Part shown: positions 15,562-24,131 of the stretch, piece after piece
How the letters are laid out: the number at the start of each line of letters is the position of its first letter
Position numbering within the stretch: the stretch's first letter is position 1
Assembly (NCBI GenBank): GCA_021812305.1
Contig: JAKAOB010000007.1
Span: forward strand, 1 to 33,930
Source of the DNA: Thermoplasmata archaeon
GTDB lineage: Archaea > Thermoplasmatota > Thermoplasmata > Lutacidiplasmatales > UBA184
Direction: 5' to 3'
Length of the DNA: 33,930 nucleotides
The notes under the pieces: model-generated
What the model saw: only the letters and a program-made list of their open reading frames with translations
The model's database searches: none
What the model was told of the DNA's origin: nothing
Program-made: the position numbers and the translations under genes

Positions 15562-16104
15562 TCAGGCCGAAGCGGCCGTCGGCTCGCCGGAACGAACGGG
15601 CGGGTGCTCCGCGAGCGCGGCGACGAGCTCGTGACCGAGCGCCTCTCCCAGCGCTTCGAACCGTTCCTCGGCCCCCGATTCGAGGGCCAGACGGTCCGTG
15701 CCGGCCGCGTCCCTCGGACGGCCCACGATGATCGCCGACCGGCGCGGCTCGAGCAACCGCAACCCCATCGCCGCCAGCTCCTTTTCGATGTACCGGGCGG
15801 CGCTGCCCCCCAGCGGTCCCGACGGGTGCGTGTCGAAGGCGAACCCGTACTTCCCCCGGAGGTCGAAGCCGCCGATGTGCCGGAACATCCTCTTGATGTG
15901 GCTCGACGCGGAGAGACCCTCGGTCGGGCCGCCGATCATGACCATGTGGGCGCGGTCGAGGAGGTCGGGGGTGACGTCGGCGTAGAAGCAGTGCGCCGGG
16001 CGGACCCCTGCGACCCGCCCGAGACCCCGTTCGAGCGCCTGGACGACCTGGAAGGTGTGGCCGAACCGTGTATCGTACACGAGCAGGACCTGCGCGTCGG
16101 ACAT
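15562..16104 (-). CDS. flavodoxin-family protein
   Basis: A 180-residue flavodoxin-fold protein. The first strand and FMN-phosphate loop read LLVYDTRFGHTFQVVQALERGL (about 7-28), a variant of the T/S-x-T-G-x-T loop. MVMIGGPTEGLSAS (about 54-67) is the second FMN loop, and GKYGFAFDTHPSGPLGGSAARYIEKELAAMGLRLLEP is the third-strand region typical of flavodoxin/MioC-like proteins. It would carry electrons through FMN; the partner is unknown. ATG 16104 starts at the family N-terminus, with GAGGAGAG about 12 nt and a TTTTCTATCC element about 40 nt upstream. It is divergent from the large surface-protein gene. Confidence 0.85.
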   Translation of the reverse strand: MSDAQVLLVYDTRFGHTFQVVQALERGLGRVAGVRPAHCFYADVTPDLLDRAHMVMIGGPTEGLSASSHIKRMFRHIGGFDLRGKYGFAFDTHPSGPLGGSAARYIEKELAAMGLRLLEPRRSAIIVGRPRDAAGTDRLALESGAEERFEALGEALGHELVAALAEHPPVRSGEPTAASA

Positions 16105-16236
16105 CGGCGTGACTCTCCTCGGCCCGGTGCACGGTCGCGGGATAGAAAAGCGGCGGGTCGCGCCGGATTGACCTCGACAAGGGCCCGGGGCGAGCGGGCC
16201 GTCCGTCCGCGGGCGTGGTAACCCCCATCGGGGACG

Positions 16237-16241
16237 TATAT
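16237..16241 (+). promoter_or_regulatory. TATA box upstream of the Kelch/PKD gene
   Basis: GTATATCC is a good TATA element in the 269-nt divergent spacer. A transcript from it would start near 16266, about 108 nt before the chosen ATG (16374) or almost exactly at an in-frame ATG (16269). A second AT-rich CATAAG near 16302 could give a shorter leader. Confidence 0.45.
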
Positions 16242-16373
16242 CCCGAGGTCCCTCGCCGGTCCGTCTCAATGCGTATCCGCTGGTGCGCTTCCCGTTGGGT
16301 TCATAAGGGGGAGGCCTGTCCGCGCCCCATCAGCGCGGCCGCCTTCGGGTCGGGCCGCCTGCCGGGAGAGAGC

Positions 16374-19247
16374 ATGGGGCCGGGGTCCGTACGGGTCGTC
16401 GCACTGATCGTCGTCGGGTTCGCACTCCTCGGTTCCTTCCCTCTCGCCGCTTCGATGGCGCCGACCGTGGGGACCGCCCCTGCGGTCCCCGTTGCGGGCG
16501 CCGTCGCGGCCGTGGTCCCGGCCGGTGCGGGCGCCGTCGGTTGGGTCAACCTGAGCTCGTCCCTCGGCACCGCCCCGACGCCCCGGATGTACCCGTCGAT
16601 GGCGTACGACCCGCAGCTGGGGGGGGTGCTGCTCTTCGGCGGGGTCACCCACCGCGCGGCCCTCGGCGGCAACGTGACGTACAACGATACCTGGCTGTTC
16701 GCGAACGGCACGTGGACCAACCTGACGTACCGGTACCCCGCGGAGCCGCCGGCCCGGTGGGCCGCGAGCCTGGTCTGGGATCCGCTGGACCATTACATGC
16801 TCCTCTTCGGCGGCCGGGCCAGCAAGGCCCCCCCGAACGGGGTGCCCGGCTTCGTGAACGACACCTGGACGTTCAACGCCTCGACCGGCTGGTCCCGCCT
16901 GTCCCCGTCGAGGGCGCCCTCGCCCCGCGGCTTCTCGCCGGTCGTCTACGACCCCAAGCTGTCGGCCCTCCTCCTCTATTCCGGTGGGGACATCGACTTC
17001 TCGAACGGCACGCTCTCCTCCTTCAACGACACCTGGACGTTCGCCGGCGGTGCGTGGACGAACATCACCGCGACGTCCGGCGCGGGCTCCCGACAATCGT
17101 CGGCCCTCGCCTACGACCCCGCGCTCGGGGCCATCCTTTCGGCGGGGATCATGGCGAACAACAGCCTGTGCACTCCCCTCCGCCAGACCTGGATGTTCAA
17201 TGGAACCTGGAACAAGCTCAACCTCACCGGCCCGCCCCCGGGCGGTTCGATGACCTACGACCCCACCCTCGGCGCTGACCTCTATACCGGCGGCTGCGTA
17301 CCCGTCAACCACGCCCCGCTCGCCCTGACCTGGGAGTACGCCTCGGGCAACTGGACGAACATCACCGGGTCGCTCACCTCGAGCCCGGCGGCCACCTGCT
17401 GTGCGGGCATGGCCTACGACCCCATCGAGAAGATCGACCTTCGCTTCGGGGGCAACCGCCTCGTCCCCTCCACTTCGACCGGCTACGAGAACTTCACCTA
17501 CTCCTTCCCCGTCGCGCCCCTGACCGCGCGCGTCGCGTCGTCGTCCCTGGCGGGGACCGCTCCGCTGTCGGTGAACCTGACCTCGCGGCCCGCGGGGGGG
17601 GACGGCAGTTACACCTTCCTTTGGAGCCTCGGGGACGGAAGCGCGAACGCCTCCACCCTGGACGTGAACCACACCTACAGCAGCCCGGGCACCTACCCCG
17701 TGCGCTACGAGGTGACCGACACCGGCGGCCGCTCGTACAACGTCACGCTCACGATCCGTGTCGGCGCCGACCTCGTGCTGGGCATCTCCGCCACCCCGAC
17801 CACCGGCGAGGCCCCGCTCCCCGTGACGTTCAACGTCACCTCGGCGACCGGCGGGTTCGCGCCGTACAACGTCTCCTGGGCGTTCGGTGACGGCGGCGTC
17901 GCCTTTTCCTCGAACGTAAGCTACACGTACCTCATCGCCGGGAATTTCACGGCGACCGCGACCCTCACCGACTCCGTCGGGGACAGCCTCGTCCGGACCG
18001 TGGCGGTCGACGTGGTCGGTGCGGTGTCGGCGGCGGCCGTGGCCAATGTCACCGCGGGCGTGGCGCCGTTCGCGGTCGGGTTCAGCGGCAGCGCGTCCGG
18101 CGGGCTCGGACCCTACACCTATGCCTGGACCTTTGGGGACGGCGCGTCGGCGTCGGGGCCCTCCGCGGCCCACACCTACGCCAGTCCGGGGACGTACACG
18201 GCCACGCTCAACGTGACGGACGCGTACCTACGAAGCTCCCTCGCCACCGTGTCGGTCGAGGTCGTCGCGCCGCTGGCGGCGTCCGCGAGCGGCGCTCCGG
18301 CCTCCGGGGTCGCCCCGCTGCCGGTCGCCTTCTCGGCCGCTCCCACCGGGGGGCTGGCCCCGTTCACCTACGCCTGGAACTTCGGCGACGGCACGACGGC
18401 CTCCGGCGCCCAGCCGAGCCACACCTACGCCGCCCCGGGCAACTTCACGGCGACGGTCTCGATCGCCGATGCCCTCGGTGAGACGGCCCTCGCCTCGGTG
18501 ACCGTCGACGTCGTCTCCCCGCTGAGCGTCGCGGCGACCGCCTCGGCGGCCGCCGCCGTGTCGCCGGCCGTGATCCAGTTCCGCGCGACGCCCGGGGGCG
18601 GGCTGGGCCCGTACACCTACTCCTGGACGTTCGGGGACGGGGCGAGCGGTTCGGGCGCCACGACGAGCCATACGTACTCCGCTCCGGGGAACTACTCCGT
18701 CACCGTGACCGCGACGGACACCGCCTCGGAGACCGCGACGACCCACCTTGCCGTCGAGGTCGTCGCCGCGCTGACGGCCAGCGTCGCCGCCTCCGCGACG
18801 TCGTTCGAGCTCGGAAGCGCGGTCGTGCTCACCGTCACCGTCTCGGGCGGGCTCGCCCCGGCGGCCTATACGTGGACCTCGGTCCCGACGGGCTGCAGCG
18901 GCACCGCTGCTTCCCAGCTGGAGTGCACCCCGACCGCGGCGGGGACGTACACGGTGACCGTCGACGTGACGGACGCGCTCCACGAGTCGGTGAACACGAG
19001 CGTGACGGTGACCGTGACCTCCGCGTCGGGCTCCTCCTCGAGCGGGCCGTTCGCCGGACTCAGCACCCCGATCTTGATCGGGGTCATCGTGGTCCTGGTC
19101 GTCATCGCGGCGCTGGCCTACCTTCTGCTGAGGGACAGCCGCCGGCGACCCGCCGCTCCCGCGGCGGAGCCGTCCGGGCCGCGGGAGATCGAGGCCCCCC
19201 CATCCGAGGAGGGCGCGGGAGACGTCCCGCCCTCCGACCCGGCCTGA
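16374..19247 (+). CDS. large cell-surface protein: Kelch-like repeats, PKD domains, C-terminal anchor
   Basis: A 957-residue secreted protein. Residues 1-30 form a signal peptide (VRVVALIVVGFALLGSFPLA). About 70-380 hold six Kelch-like repeats, each with a (M/A/V)xYDP turn, a LLFGG-type strand and an NDTW-F motif. Then come five PKD domains (about 382-798), each with a YxWxFGDG core and a HTY(S/A)xPG end. A sixth related repeat follows (799-883) with a Cys pair (PTGCSG, LECTP). A membrane helix (about 901-919) and an acidic Pro-rich tail end the protein. Many N-x-S/T sequons suggest glycosylation. It is likely an adhesin or cell-envelope protein. ATG 16374 is preferred to in-frame ATG 16269 because it directly precedes the signal peptide, has GGGAGAG just upstream, and the intervening codons lack the local third-base bias. 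Confidence 0.85.
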   Translation: MGPGSVRVVALIVVGFALLGSFPLAASMAPTVGTAPAVPVAGAVAAVVPAGAGAVGWVNLSSSLGTAPTPRMYPSMAYDPQLGGVLLFGGVTHRAALGGNVTYNDTWLFANGTWTNLTYRYPAEPPARWAASLVWDPLDHYMLLFGGRASKAPPNGVPGFVNDTWTFNASTGWSRLSPSRAPSPRGFSPVVYDPKLSALLLYSGGDIDFSNGTLSSFNDTWTFAGGAWTNITATSGAGSRQSSALAYDPALGAILSAGIMANNSLCTPLRQTWMFNGTWNKLNLTGPPPGGSMTYDPTLGADLYTGGCVPVNHAPLALTWEYASGNWTNITGSLTSSPAATCCAGMAYDPIEKIDLRFGGNRLVPSTSTGYENFTYSFPVAPLTARVASSSLAGTAPLSVNLTSRPAGGDGSYTFLWSLGDGSANASTLDVNHTYSSPGTYPVRYEVTDTGGRSYNVTLTIRVGADLVLGISATPTTGEAPLPVTFNVTSATGGFAPYNVSWAFGDGGVAFSSNVSYTYLIAGNFTATATLTDSVGDSLVRTVAVDVVGAVSAAAVANVTAGVAPFAVGFSGSASGGLGPYTYAWTFGDGASASGPSAAHTYASPGTYTATLNVTDAYLRSSLATVSVEVVAPLAASASGAPASGVAPLPVAFSAAPTGGLAPFTYAWNFGDGTTASGAQPSHTYAAPGNFTATVSIADALGETALASVTVDVVSPLSVAATASAAAAVSPAVIQFRATPGGGLGPYTYSWTFGDGASGSGATTSHTYSAPGNYSVTVTATDTASETATTHLAVEVVAALTASVAASATSFELGSAVVLTVTVSGGLAPAAYTWTSVPTGCSGTAASQLECTPTAAGTYTVTVDVTDALHESVNTSVTVTVTSASGSSSSGPFAGLSTPILIGVIVVLVVIAALAYLLLRDSRRRPAAPAAEPSGPREIEAPPSEEGAGDVPPSDPA
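17518..18768 (+). repeat. array of five PKD-domain coding repeats
   Basis: Five consecutive units of about 250 nt encode similar PKD domains. The cores SLGDG, AFGDG, TFGDG, NFGDG and TFGDG recur at one-unit spacing, each followed by a H/Y-TY and PG turn. The third to fifth units are the most alike, pointing to recent internal duplication. Confidence 0.75.
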
Positions 19248-19248
19248 A

Positions 19249-19301
19249 CCCGAGGGGGGCGCGGACATCGCGCCCGGTCCGCCCGGGCCCGCGCCCCCGG
19301 G
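19249..19301 (+). terminator. GC-rich inverted repeat between the two surface-protein genes
   Basis: GGGGGCGCG (19255-19263) and CGCGCCCCC (19290-19298) can pair perfectly, with partial pairing extending outward, directly after the stop of the Kelch/PKD gene. No T-tract follows. It could slow or end transcription or protect the 3' end; this is inferred from structure only. Confidence 0.3.
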
Positions 19302-19372
19302 TGACGGCCGGTAAGTGCGCCGGCGGGTATTTGAAGGGGCGAACGGTCGCTGCCGTGGAGCCCGAGAGAACG

Positions 19373-22300
19373 ATGTGGACCGAGGCCCAGTTGCCGAGAG
19401 CACCGCGACGCCGCCCTGTCCTGCGAGGGAGGCCGACGGTCGTCGTCCTGGCCATCGTGTCGATGACCCTGTTGGCCTCGTTCGCCGCCATCGGGTCATC
19501 GTCGGGCGGCGCGTCGACCGGTCGCGCCCCGGGCCCGGTCGCCTCCCTCGCCACCGGGACCGCCCAGGCTCCGGTCGTTGCGCCCTACGGGACGGCCGGT
19601 CCGGCCCGAAGCGCCCCGTTCGACGGGGCCGGTCGCTCCTCCTCGGTGCCGTTCGTGCCGAAGCTGGGGCACTTCACGCTGCCCGGTCCTCGCCTCTCGG
19701 GTTGGGGCGCGTCGGGCGTTCCGCCCGGCGCCGAGGCCCTGGGGACGGCGCTCGCCGGGTCGGGGAGCGCGCCGACGGCTTCGGCGGCGAGCACCCCGGC
19801 CTGGGACAACCGCTTCTGCGCCGGCCTCTGGCCGTGGGCGGCGAACGACTCCGCATCGCAGTCGTACTACGCGAACGGCTGTTACGGCCACGACGAGCCC
19901 GGCATCGAGTTCTACTCCGGCCTCAACGGGAGCGGCGGCAACGTCACGTGGAACGTCACGCTGCCCGTCGACCGCTCCGCGACGCAGAACCAGTCCGACC
20001 TCTACGTCGCGATCTGGTTCGGGATGACCCTCAACGACCCCATGGCCTGGATGCACCAGTGCTTCCTGGAGCTCCAGTTCTACCCCGACCAGTCGTGGAC
20101 GAACCCGGGACCGACCAACCCGAGCGCCACGGCGAACGGGGTTTGGGTCGGCGCGGCGGTCGCCTGGCAGATCGAGGCGTCGACGGGCTACGAGGACCCG
20201 TGCTTCTACCAGCCGCTCTACCTCGGTAACGCGACGTCCGGCCCGGGCTACTTCAACATGACCCAGGGCGATCACCTCACGGTGACGATGACCGGGTGGG
20301 CCAACGATCCTGCGGGGGAATCGATCGTCGTCAACGATCTCACCCAGGGGACGAACTCGTCCCTCGTGATGTACAACTCCGTCGACCACTATCCCGTCGA
20401 CCCGAGCTACGCGACGAACAGCTACGAGAACGCGCTCCAGTGGACGCCGGGCGGTGAGTACCCGGTCGTCTTCGCCTTCGAGAACGGCCACGCCGGCAAT
20501 CCGTCGTACCCGTCCAACAACTCCTACGGGGGCTGCAGCCCCGGTAAGCCCCCCGCCTCGCCGACCTACCCGTCCGTCCCCTGCCCGAGCTACGATCCGT
20601 CGAGCTGGGCGAACGACACCCTGCACCCGTGGCGGATCGGGACCCCGACCTTCTTCAACGCGGCCGCGCGGTCGACCCCGGCCCAGGTCGCCTTCACCCA
20701 AGACTTCGGCGGCGCCGCGGCGATCGCGTCGATCGGCGGCGGCGCCTGCTCCGGCCAGCTGGGGAGCGCGTGGTGCTCGTACCCCTGGTACTCCTACTCG
20801 TGCGCGGCCCAGGCCTTCGAGTTCGGCGCGACCGACTACCCGGGCGTCTCCGCGGACTTCGGGCAATACAACGAGTACTCCCAGGTCCTCGAGACGAACG
20901 GGCTCGGTTTCGGCTTCTTCCCCCCCACCAACTTCTCGATCCCCGCGTGCGGCCGAGCGGCCTACAATGTGACCGTCGCCCCCACGGGCTCGCCGGGGGG
21001 CGCGGTCTACTTCCTGTCGAGCGCCGTCACCTCCTCGACGGCGTTCGGCCCGCTGCTTCCGGGAGAGTACTCGATCCGGCCGTACGCCCCCGCCGGCGCC
21101 GGGTTCACCGGATGGACCACCACGGGCGGGGTCTCGATCCTCGGCTCGGCGGCCGATCCCTGGGCGACCCTGGTCGTCACCGGCCCCGGCGCGGTCCGCG
21201 CGGTCTTCGGGTCCGCTCCCACGACCGCCGTCACGTTCGAGGACACCGGCACGACGCTTCCCGGGTCGATCGTCCTGAGCGCCGCCCGGCTCTACACCGA
21301 CGGCGCCCCGCTCGCGACGATGGCGAACGGTTCCGCGTACGCGCTCTCCCCCGGCATCTACGGAGTCCAGGCGCTCGCGCCGCCGGGGTCGAACTTCAGC
21401 GGCTGGTCCGTCGCGGGCACCGGGGTCTCGATCGCGCCCGACTACTTCCCCTACGCGTGGCTGGACGTCAGCGCCGCGGGCGGGAACGCGACGCTCACGG
21501 CGACGTACGCCCCCTCGTCCAGCACGGACACGGCCTATGTCTACGTCAGCGGCAACGGGACCGCGACCCTCAACGGCACCTCCACCTCGAGCTTCCTTGC
21601 CCTCACCCTATCGGTGGGGGCCTACGCGTTCACCTCCGCGCCCGCCCCGGGATGGGCCTACGCCGGACTGTACTACGGTTCGAGCGCCGTCATCACCGAC
21701 TTCAATCCGGTGACGAACGTCTCGCTCGAGAACGGGTCGTCCTACCTCTACGTCTACTTCACCCCGCTGCCGGTCCGCATCACCCTGGACGACGCCCCCG
21801 CCATCGGTGGGACGATCTCGGCCGACTACGGCACGACCTTCCTCCCGAACGGGGCGACGGTCACCGGCGTCCCGGGCGACAGCTTCTTCGCGGCGGCCGC
21901 GAACGCCGGCTACGCGTTCACTTCGTGGTCGGTCAACAGCTCCCTCGCGGCGGACGTGCTCGCGCCCACGGCCTCGGTGACCGTCGTTCTCGTCAACGCC
22001 TCGGTCACCCTGACCGCCCACTTCGCGGCCGCGACCTACCGGTCGACCGTCGCGTTCGCGGCCGTGCCGGCGGCCGGCGGGAGCATCGAGTTCAACGGCG
22101 TGCCGTACACGAACGGCACCTCGAACACCTCGGTCGCCAACGGGACCTACCTGCTGACCCCGGTTCCGGCCCCGGGCTACTCCGTGGTCGGGCCGATCGT
22201 GGTCAACGGGAGCGCGGTCCTCACCAGCACCTACCTCGGTACGGGGCTGACCGTCAACGGGTCGGCCGCGGTGACGGTCGACTTCGCGCGGGCCCCCGTG

Positions 22301-24046
22301 CCGGTCTACCCGGTCACGTTCGTCGCGAACGTTCCCTACGGGGTCACGGCCGCCCTCGGCAACGTCTCGCTCACGTCCGGGTCCACGGCGTGGGTGTCGA
22401 CGGGCTCGTACGCCCTGAACGTGACGGTGCTCGGCAACGAGACCTTCGAGGGATGGTCCCCGGGGCCGGGGCTCCACATCGGGAGCGTTCCGTCGATCGG
22501 GACGACGCTGAACGTCAGCGGTCCGGGGTCGTTCACCGCCCTCGTCGCCCCGTTCGGGGTGGCGACCGCCCGCGTGAGCCCGAACCCCGCCGACGTCGGG
22601 GTGCCCGTGACGTTCGTCGCGAACGTGAGCGGGGCGGGGCCGTACACCTTCGCCTGGAGCCTTCCCGCCGGTTGCGCCGGCGCCAACGCGAGCACCGTCG
22701 CCTGCGCGGTGGCGGCGGGGGGATCGTACCCCGTCTCGGTCAACGTGACGGACGGCTTCGGCGCGTTCGGCCGCTCGCCGGTCACGACGCTCGTCGTGCA
22801 CGGGCCGGTGGGGGCCGGGCTCTCCTTCTCTCCGGGGACCATCGACCTCGGGATGACCGCCAACGTGACCGTCGTCGTCACCGGCGGCACCGGACCGTTC
22901 TCGTACGCGTGGGGCGCGGTGCCGGCCGGCTGCACCGGGACCGGCGCGTCGCTCCGGTGCACTCCGACGATCTCCGGGACCCTCGTCGCCACGGTCAACG
23001 TCTCCGATGCGTTCGGGCGGTCCTCCCTCGCTACGGCCTTCCTGATCGTGAACCCGCGCCCCTCGGTCTCGGCGTTCCTCGCGAGCCCGCCCGTGACGGA
23101 TGTCGGCGTCACCTCGACCCTCACGGTGAGCGTGACCGGCGGGACCGGTCCCTTTGTCTACGCCTACTCGGGCCTGCCGGCGGGTTGCGCGGGGGCGACG
23201 ACCGCCACGTTCGCGTGCACGCCCGCCGCCGCCGGCTCCTTCGTCGTCCGGGTCAACGTGACCGATACCTACGGCTACGTCGCGACGGAGACCGCCCCCC
23301 TGACGGTGGACCCCGCCCCGGCGCTCGGCCCGCTTACGGCGACCCGTACCCTGCTCGATGTCGGGATGACGACCTCGCTCTCGTCCGCGCCGAGCGGCGG
23401 GACGACCCCGTACGCCTACTCCTGGTCGGCGCTGCCCCCCGGCTGCGTCGGGGTGAACGCCTCGTCCCTCGCGTGCACCCCCGTCGCCCCCGCCACGGTG
23501 ACGGTGATCGTCACGATGACGGACGCCCGCGGCGCCTCGGCGCAGGCCTCGGTCGCGCTCACGGTCGATCCGCGTCCGTCGATCAGCCTCTTCGCCGTCT
23601 CCGCCGCGTCGGTCGCGGTCGGCGGGAGCGTCACCTTCTCGCTCACCGCGACCGGAGGCACCGGCGGGCTGGCCGTCCGCTACTCCGCCCTCCCGCCGGG
23701 CTGCACCGGCGTGAACGTGACATCGATCACCTGCGCGCCGAGCGCCGCCGGCGCGTACTCGGTGGGGGTGCGGGTGACGGACGCCCTCGGGCAGTCGGCC
23801 AACGCGACGGTGGCCCTCACCGTGACGTCCTCCGCGCCCGGGTTCCTCTCGACGACGCAAGGCGACCTCACCATCGGTCTTCTGGTCCTCGCTGCGGTCG
23901 TACTGCTCGGCGTCGCGCTACTGCTGCGGCGCCGCCGGGGCCGGGGGAGCTCGGGCCCGCCCGCCGCGTGGAACGCCGGGGCGGACGCGGGCGGGAACGG
24001 GGCCGGACCGGCCGGCCGCGGGCCGCCGCCGGAGGGGCCGGCGTAG
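19373..24046 (+). CDS. giant cell-surface protein with InlB-like and Cys-pair PKD-like repeats
   Basis: About 1557 residues. A basic start (RAPRRRPVLRGRP) and hydrophobic stretch (about 20-43) form the export signal. A low-complexity linker leads to an unrecognised Cys/Trp/Tyr-rich domain (about 143-530, beginning DNRFCAGLWPWA). About 531-1061 holds six units resembling divergent InlB B-repeats (GFTGWTTTGGV, NFSGWSVAGTGV, AFTSWSVNSS). About 1062-1488 holds five PKD-like repeats, each with a P-x-GCxG and a later Cys. A membrane helix (about 1500-1520), RRRRGRG and a Gly/Pro tail follow. It is probably a glycosylated envelope or adhesive protein anchored like its upstream neighbour. GTG 19355, 25 nt after a TATTT box, is an alternative start. 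Confidence 0.83.
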   Translation: MWTEAQLPRAPRRRPVLRGRPTVVVLAIVSMTLLASFAAIGSSSGGASTGRAPGPVASLATGTAQAPVVAPYGTAGPARSAPFDGAGRSSSVPFVPKLGHFTLPGPRLSGWGASGVPPGAEALGTALAGSGSAPTASAASTPAWDNRFCAGLWPWAANDSASQSYYANGCYGHDEPGIEFYSGLNGSGGNVTWNVTLPVDRSATQNQSDLYVAIWFGMTLNDPMAWMHQCFLELQFYPDQSWTNPGPTNPSATANGVWVGAAVAWQIEASTGYEDPCFYQPLYLGNATSGPGYFNMTQGDHLTVTMTGWANDPAGESIVVNDLTQGTNSSLVMYNSVDHYPVDPSYATNSYENALQWTPGGEYPVVFAFENGHAGNPSYPSNNSYGGCSPGKPPASPTYPSVPCPSYDPSSWANDTLHPWRIGTPTFFNAAARSTPAQVAFTQDFGGAAAIASIGGGACSGQLGSAWCSYPWYSYSCAAQAFEFGATDYPGVSADFGQYNEYSQVLETNGLGFGFFPPTNFSIPACGRAAYNVTVAPTGSPGGAVYFLSSAVTSSTAFGPLLPGEYSIRPYAPAGAGFTGWTTTGGVSILGSAADPWATLVVTGPGAVRAVFGSAPTTAVTFEDTGTTLPGSIVLSAARLYTDGAPLATMANGSAYALSPGIYGVQALAPPGSNFSGWSVAGTGVSIAPDYFPYAWLDVSAAGGNATLTATYAPSSSTDTAYVYVSGNGTATLNGTSTSSFLALTLSVGAYAFTSAPAPGWAYAGLYYGSSAVITDFNPVTNVSLENGSSYLYVYFTPLPVRITLDDAPAIGGTISADYGTTFLPNGATVTGVPGDSFFAAAANAGYAFTSWSVNSSLAADVLAPTASVTVVLVNASVTLTAHFAAATYRSTVAFAAVPAAGGSIEFNGVPYTNGTSNTSVANGTYLLTPVPAPGYSVVGPIVVNGSAVLTSTYLGTGLTVNGSAAVTVDFARAPVPVYPVTFVANVPYGVTAALGNVSLTSGSTAWVSTGSYALNVTVLGNETFEGWSPGPGLHIGSVPSIGTTLNVSGPGSFTALVAPFGVATARVSPNPADVGVPVTFVANVSGAGPYTFAWSLPAGCAGANASTVACAVAAGGSYPVSVNVTDGFGAFGRSPVTTLVVHGPVGAGLSFSPGTIDLGMTANVTVVVTGGTGPFSYAWGAVPAGCTGTGASLRCTPTISGTLVATVNVSDAFGRSSLATAFLIVNPRPSVSAFLASPPVTDVGVTSTLTVSVTGGTGPFVYAYSGLPAGCAGATTATFACTPAAAGSFVVRVNVTDTYGYVATETAPLTVDPAPALGPLTATRTLLDVGMTTSLSSAPSGGTTPYAYSWSALPPGCVGVNASSLACTPVAPATVTVIVTMTDARGASAQASVALTVDPRPSISLFAVSAASVAVGGSVTFSLTATGGTGGLAVRYSALPPGCTGVNVTSITCAPSAAGAYSVGVRVTDALGQSANATVALTVTSSAPGFLSTTQGDLTIGLLVLAAVVLLGVALLLRRRRGRGSSGPPAAWNAGADAGGNGAGPAGRGPPPEGPA
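22558..23835 (+). repeat. array of five Cys-pair PKD-like coding repeats
   Basis: Five units of about 250-258 nt each encode a beta-sandwich repeat with P(A/P)GC(A/T/V)G, a Cys about 8-10 residues later and VTD near the end. The two Cys in each unit could form a disulfide. Unit ends share VDP(A/R)P or NPRP linkers. Confidence 0.7.
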
Positions 24047-24131
24047 CCTCGCGCGTCGCCGGCCGCAGGGTTATCAACCGGCCCGCGGTCGTCGGACCCT
24101 CGGCGGGACCCGACGCCCCGACGGACGGACG

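Noticed and set aside
16269-16373. Use of ATG 16269 as the leaderless start of the Kelch/PKD protein
   Set aside because: It has good TATA spacing, but the 35 extra codons have many T-ending codons and would bury the signal peptide. ATG 16374 with GGGAGAG fits better, though the question is not settled.
17518-23835. Regularly spaced repeats that could suggest a CRISPR array
   Set aside because: The repeats are about 250 nt, differ in sequence and keep one reading frame; they encode PKD-like domains.
21608-23860. A 750-residue Arg/Gly-rich minus-strand frame opposite the giant surface protein
   Set aside because: Its composition is that of a mirrored GC-rich coding strand, without any fold or motif. 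The plus strand has clear repeats and a membrane anchor.
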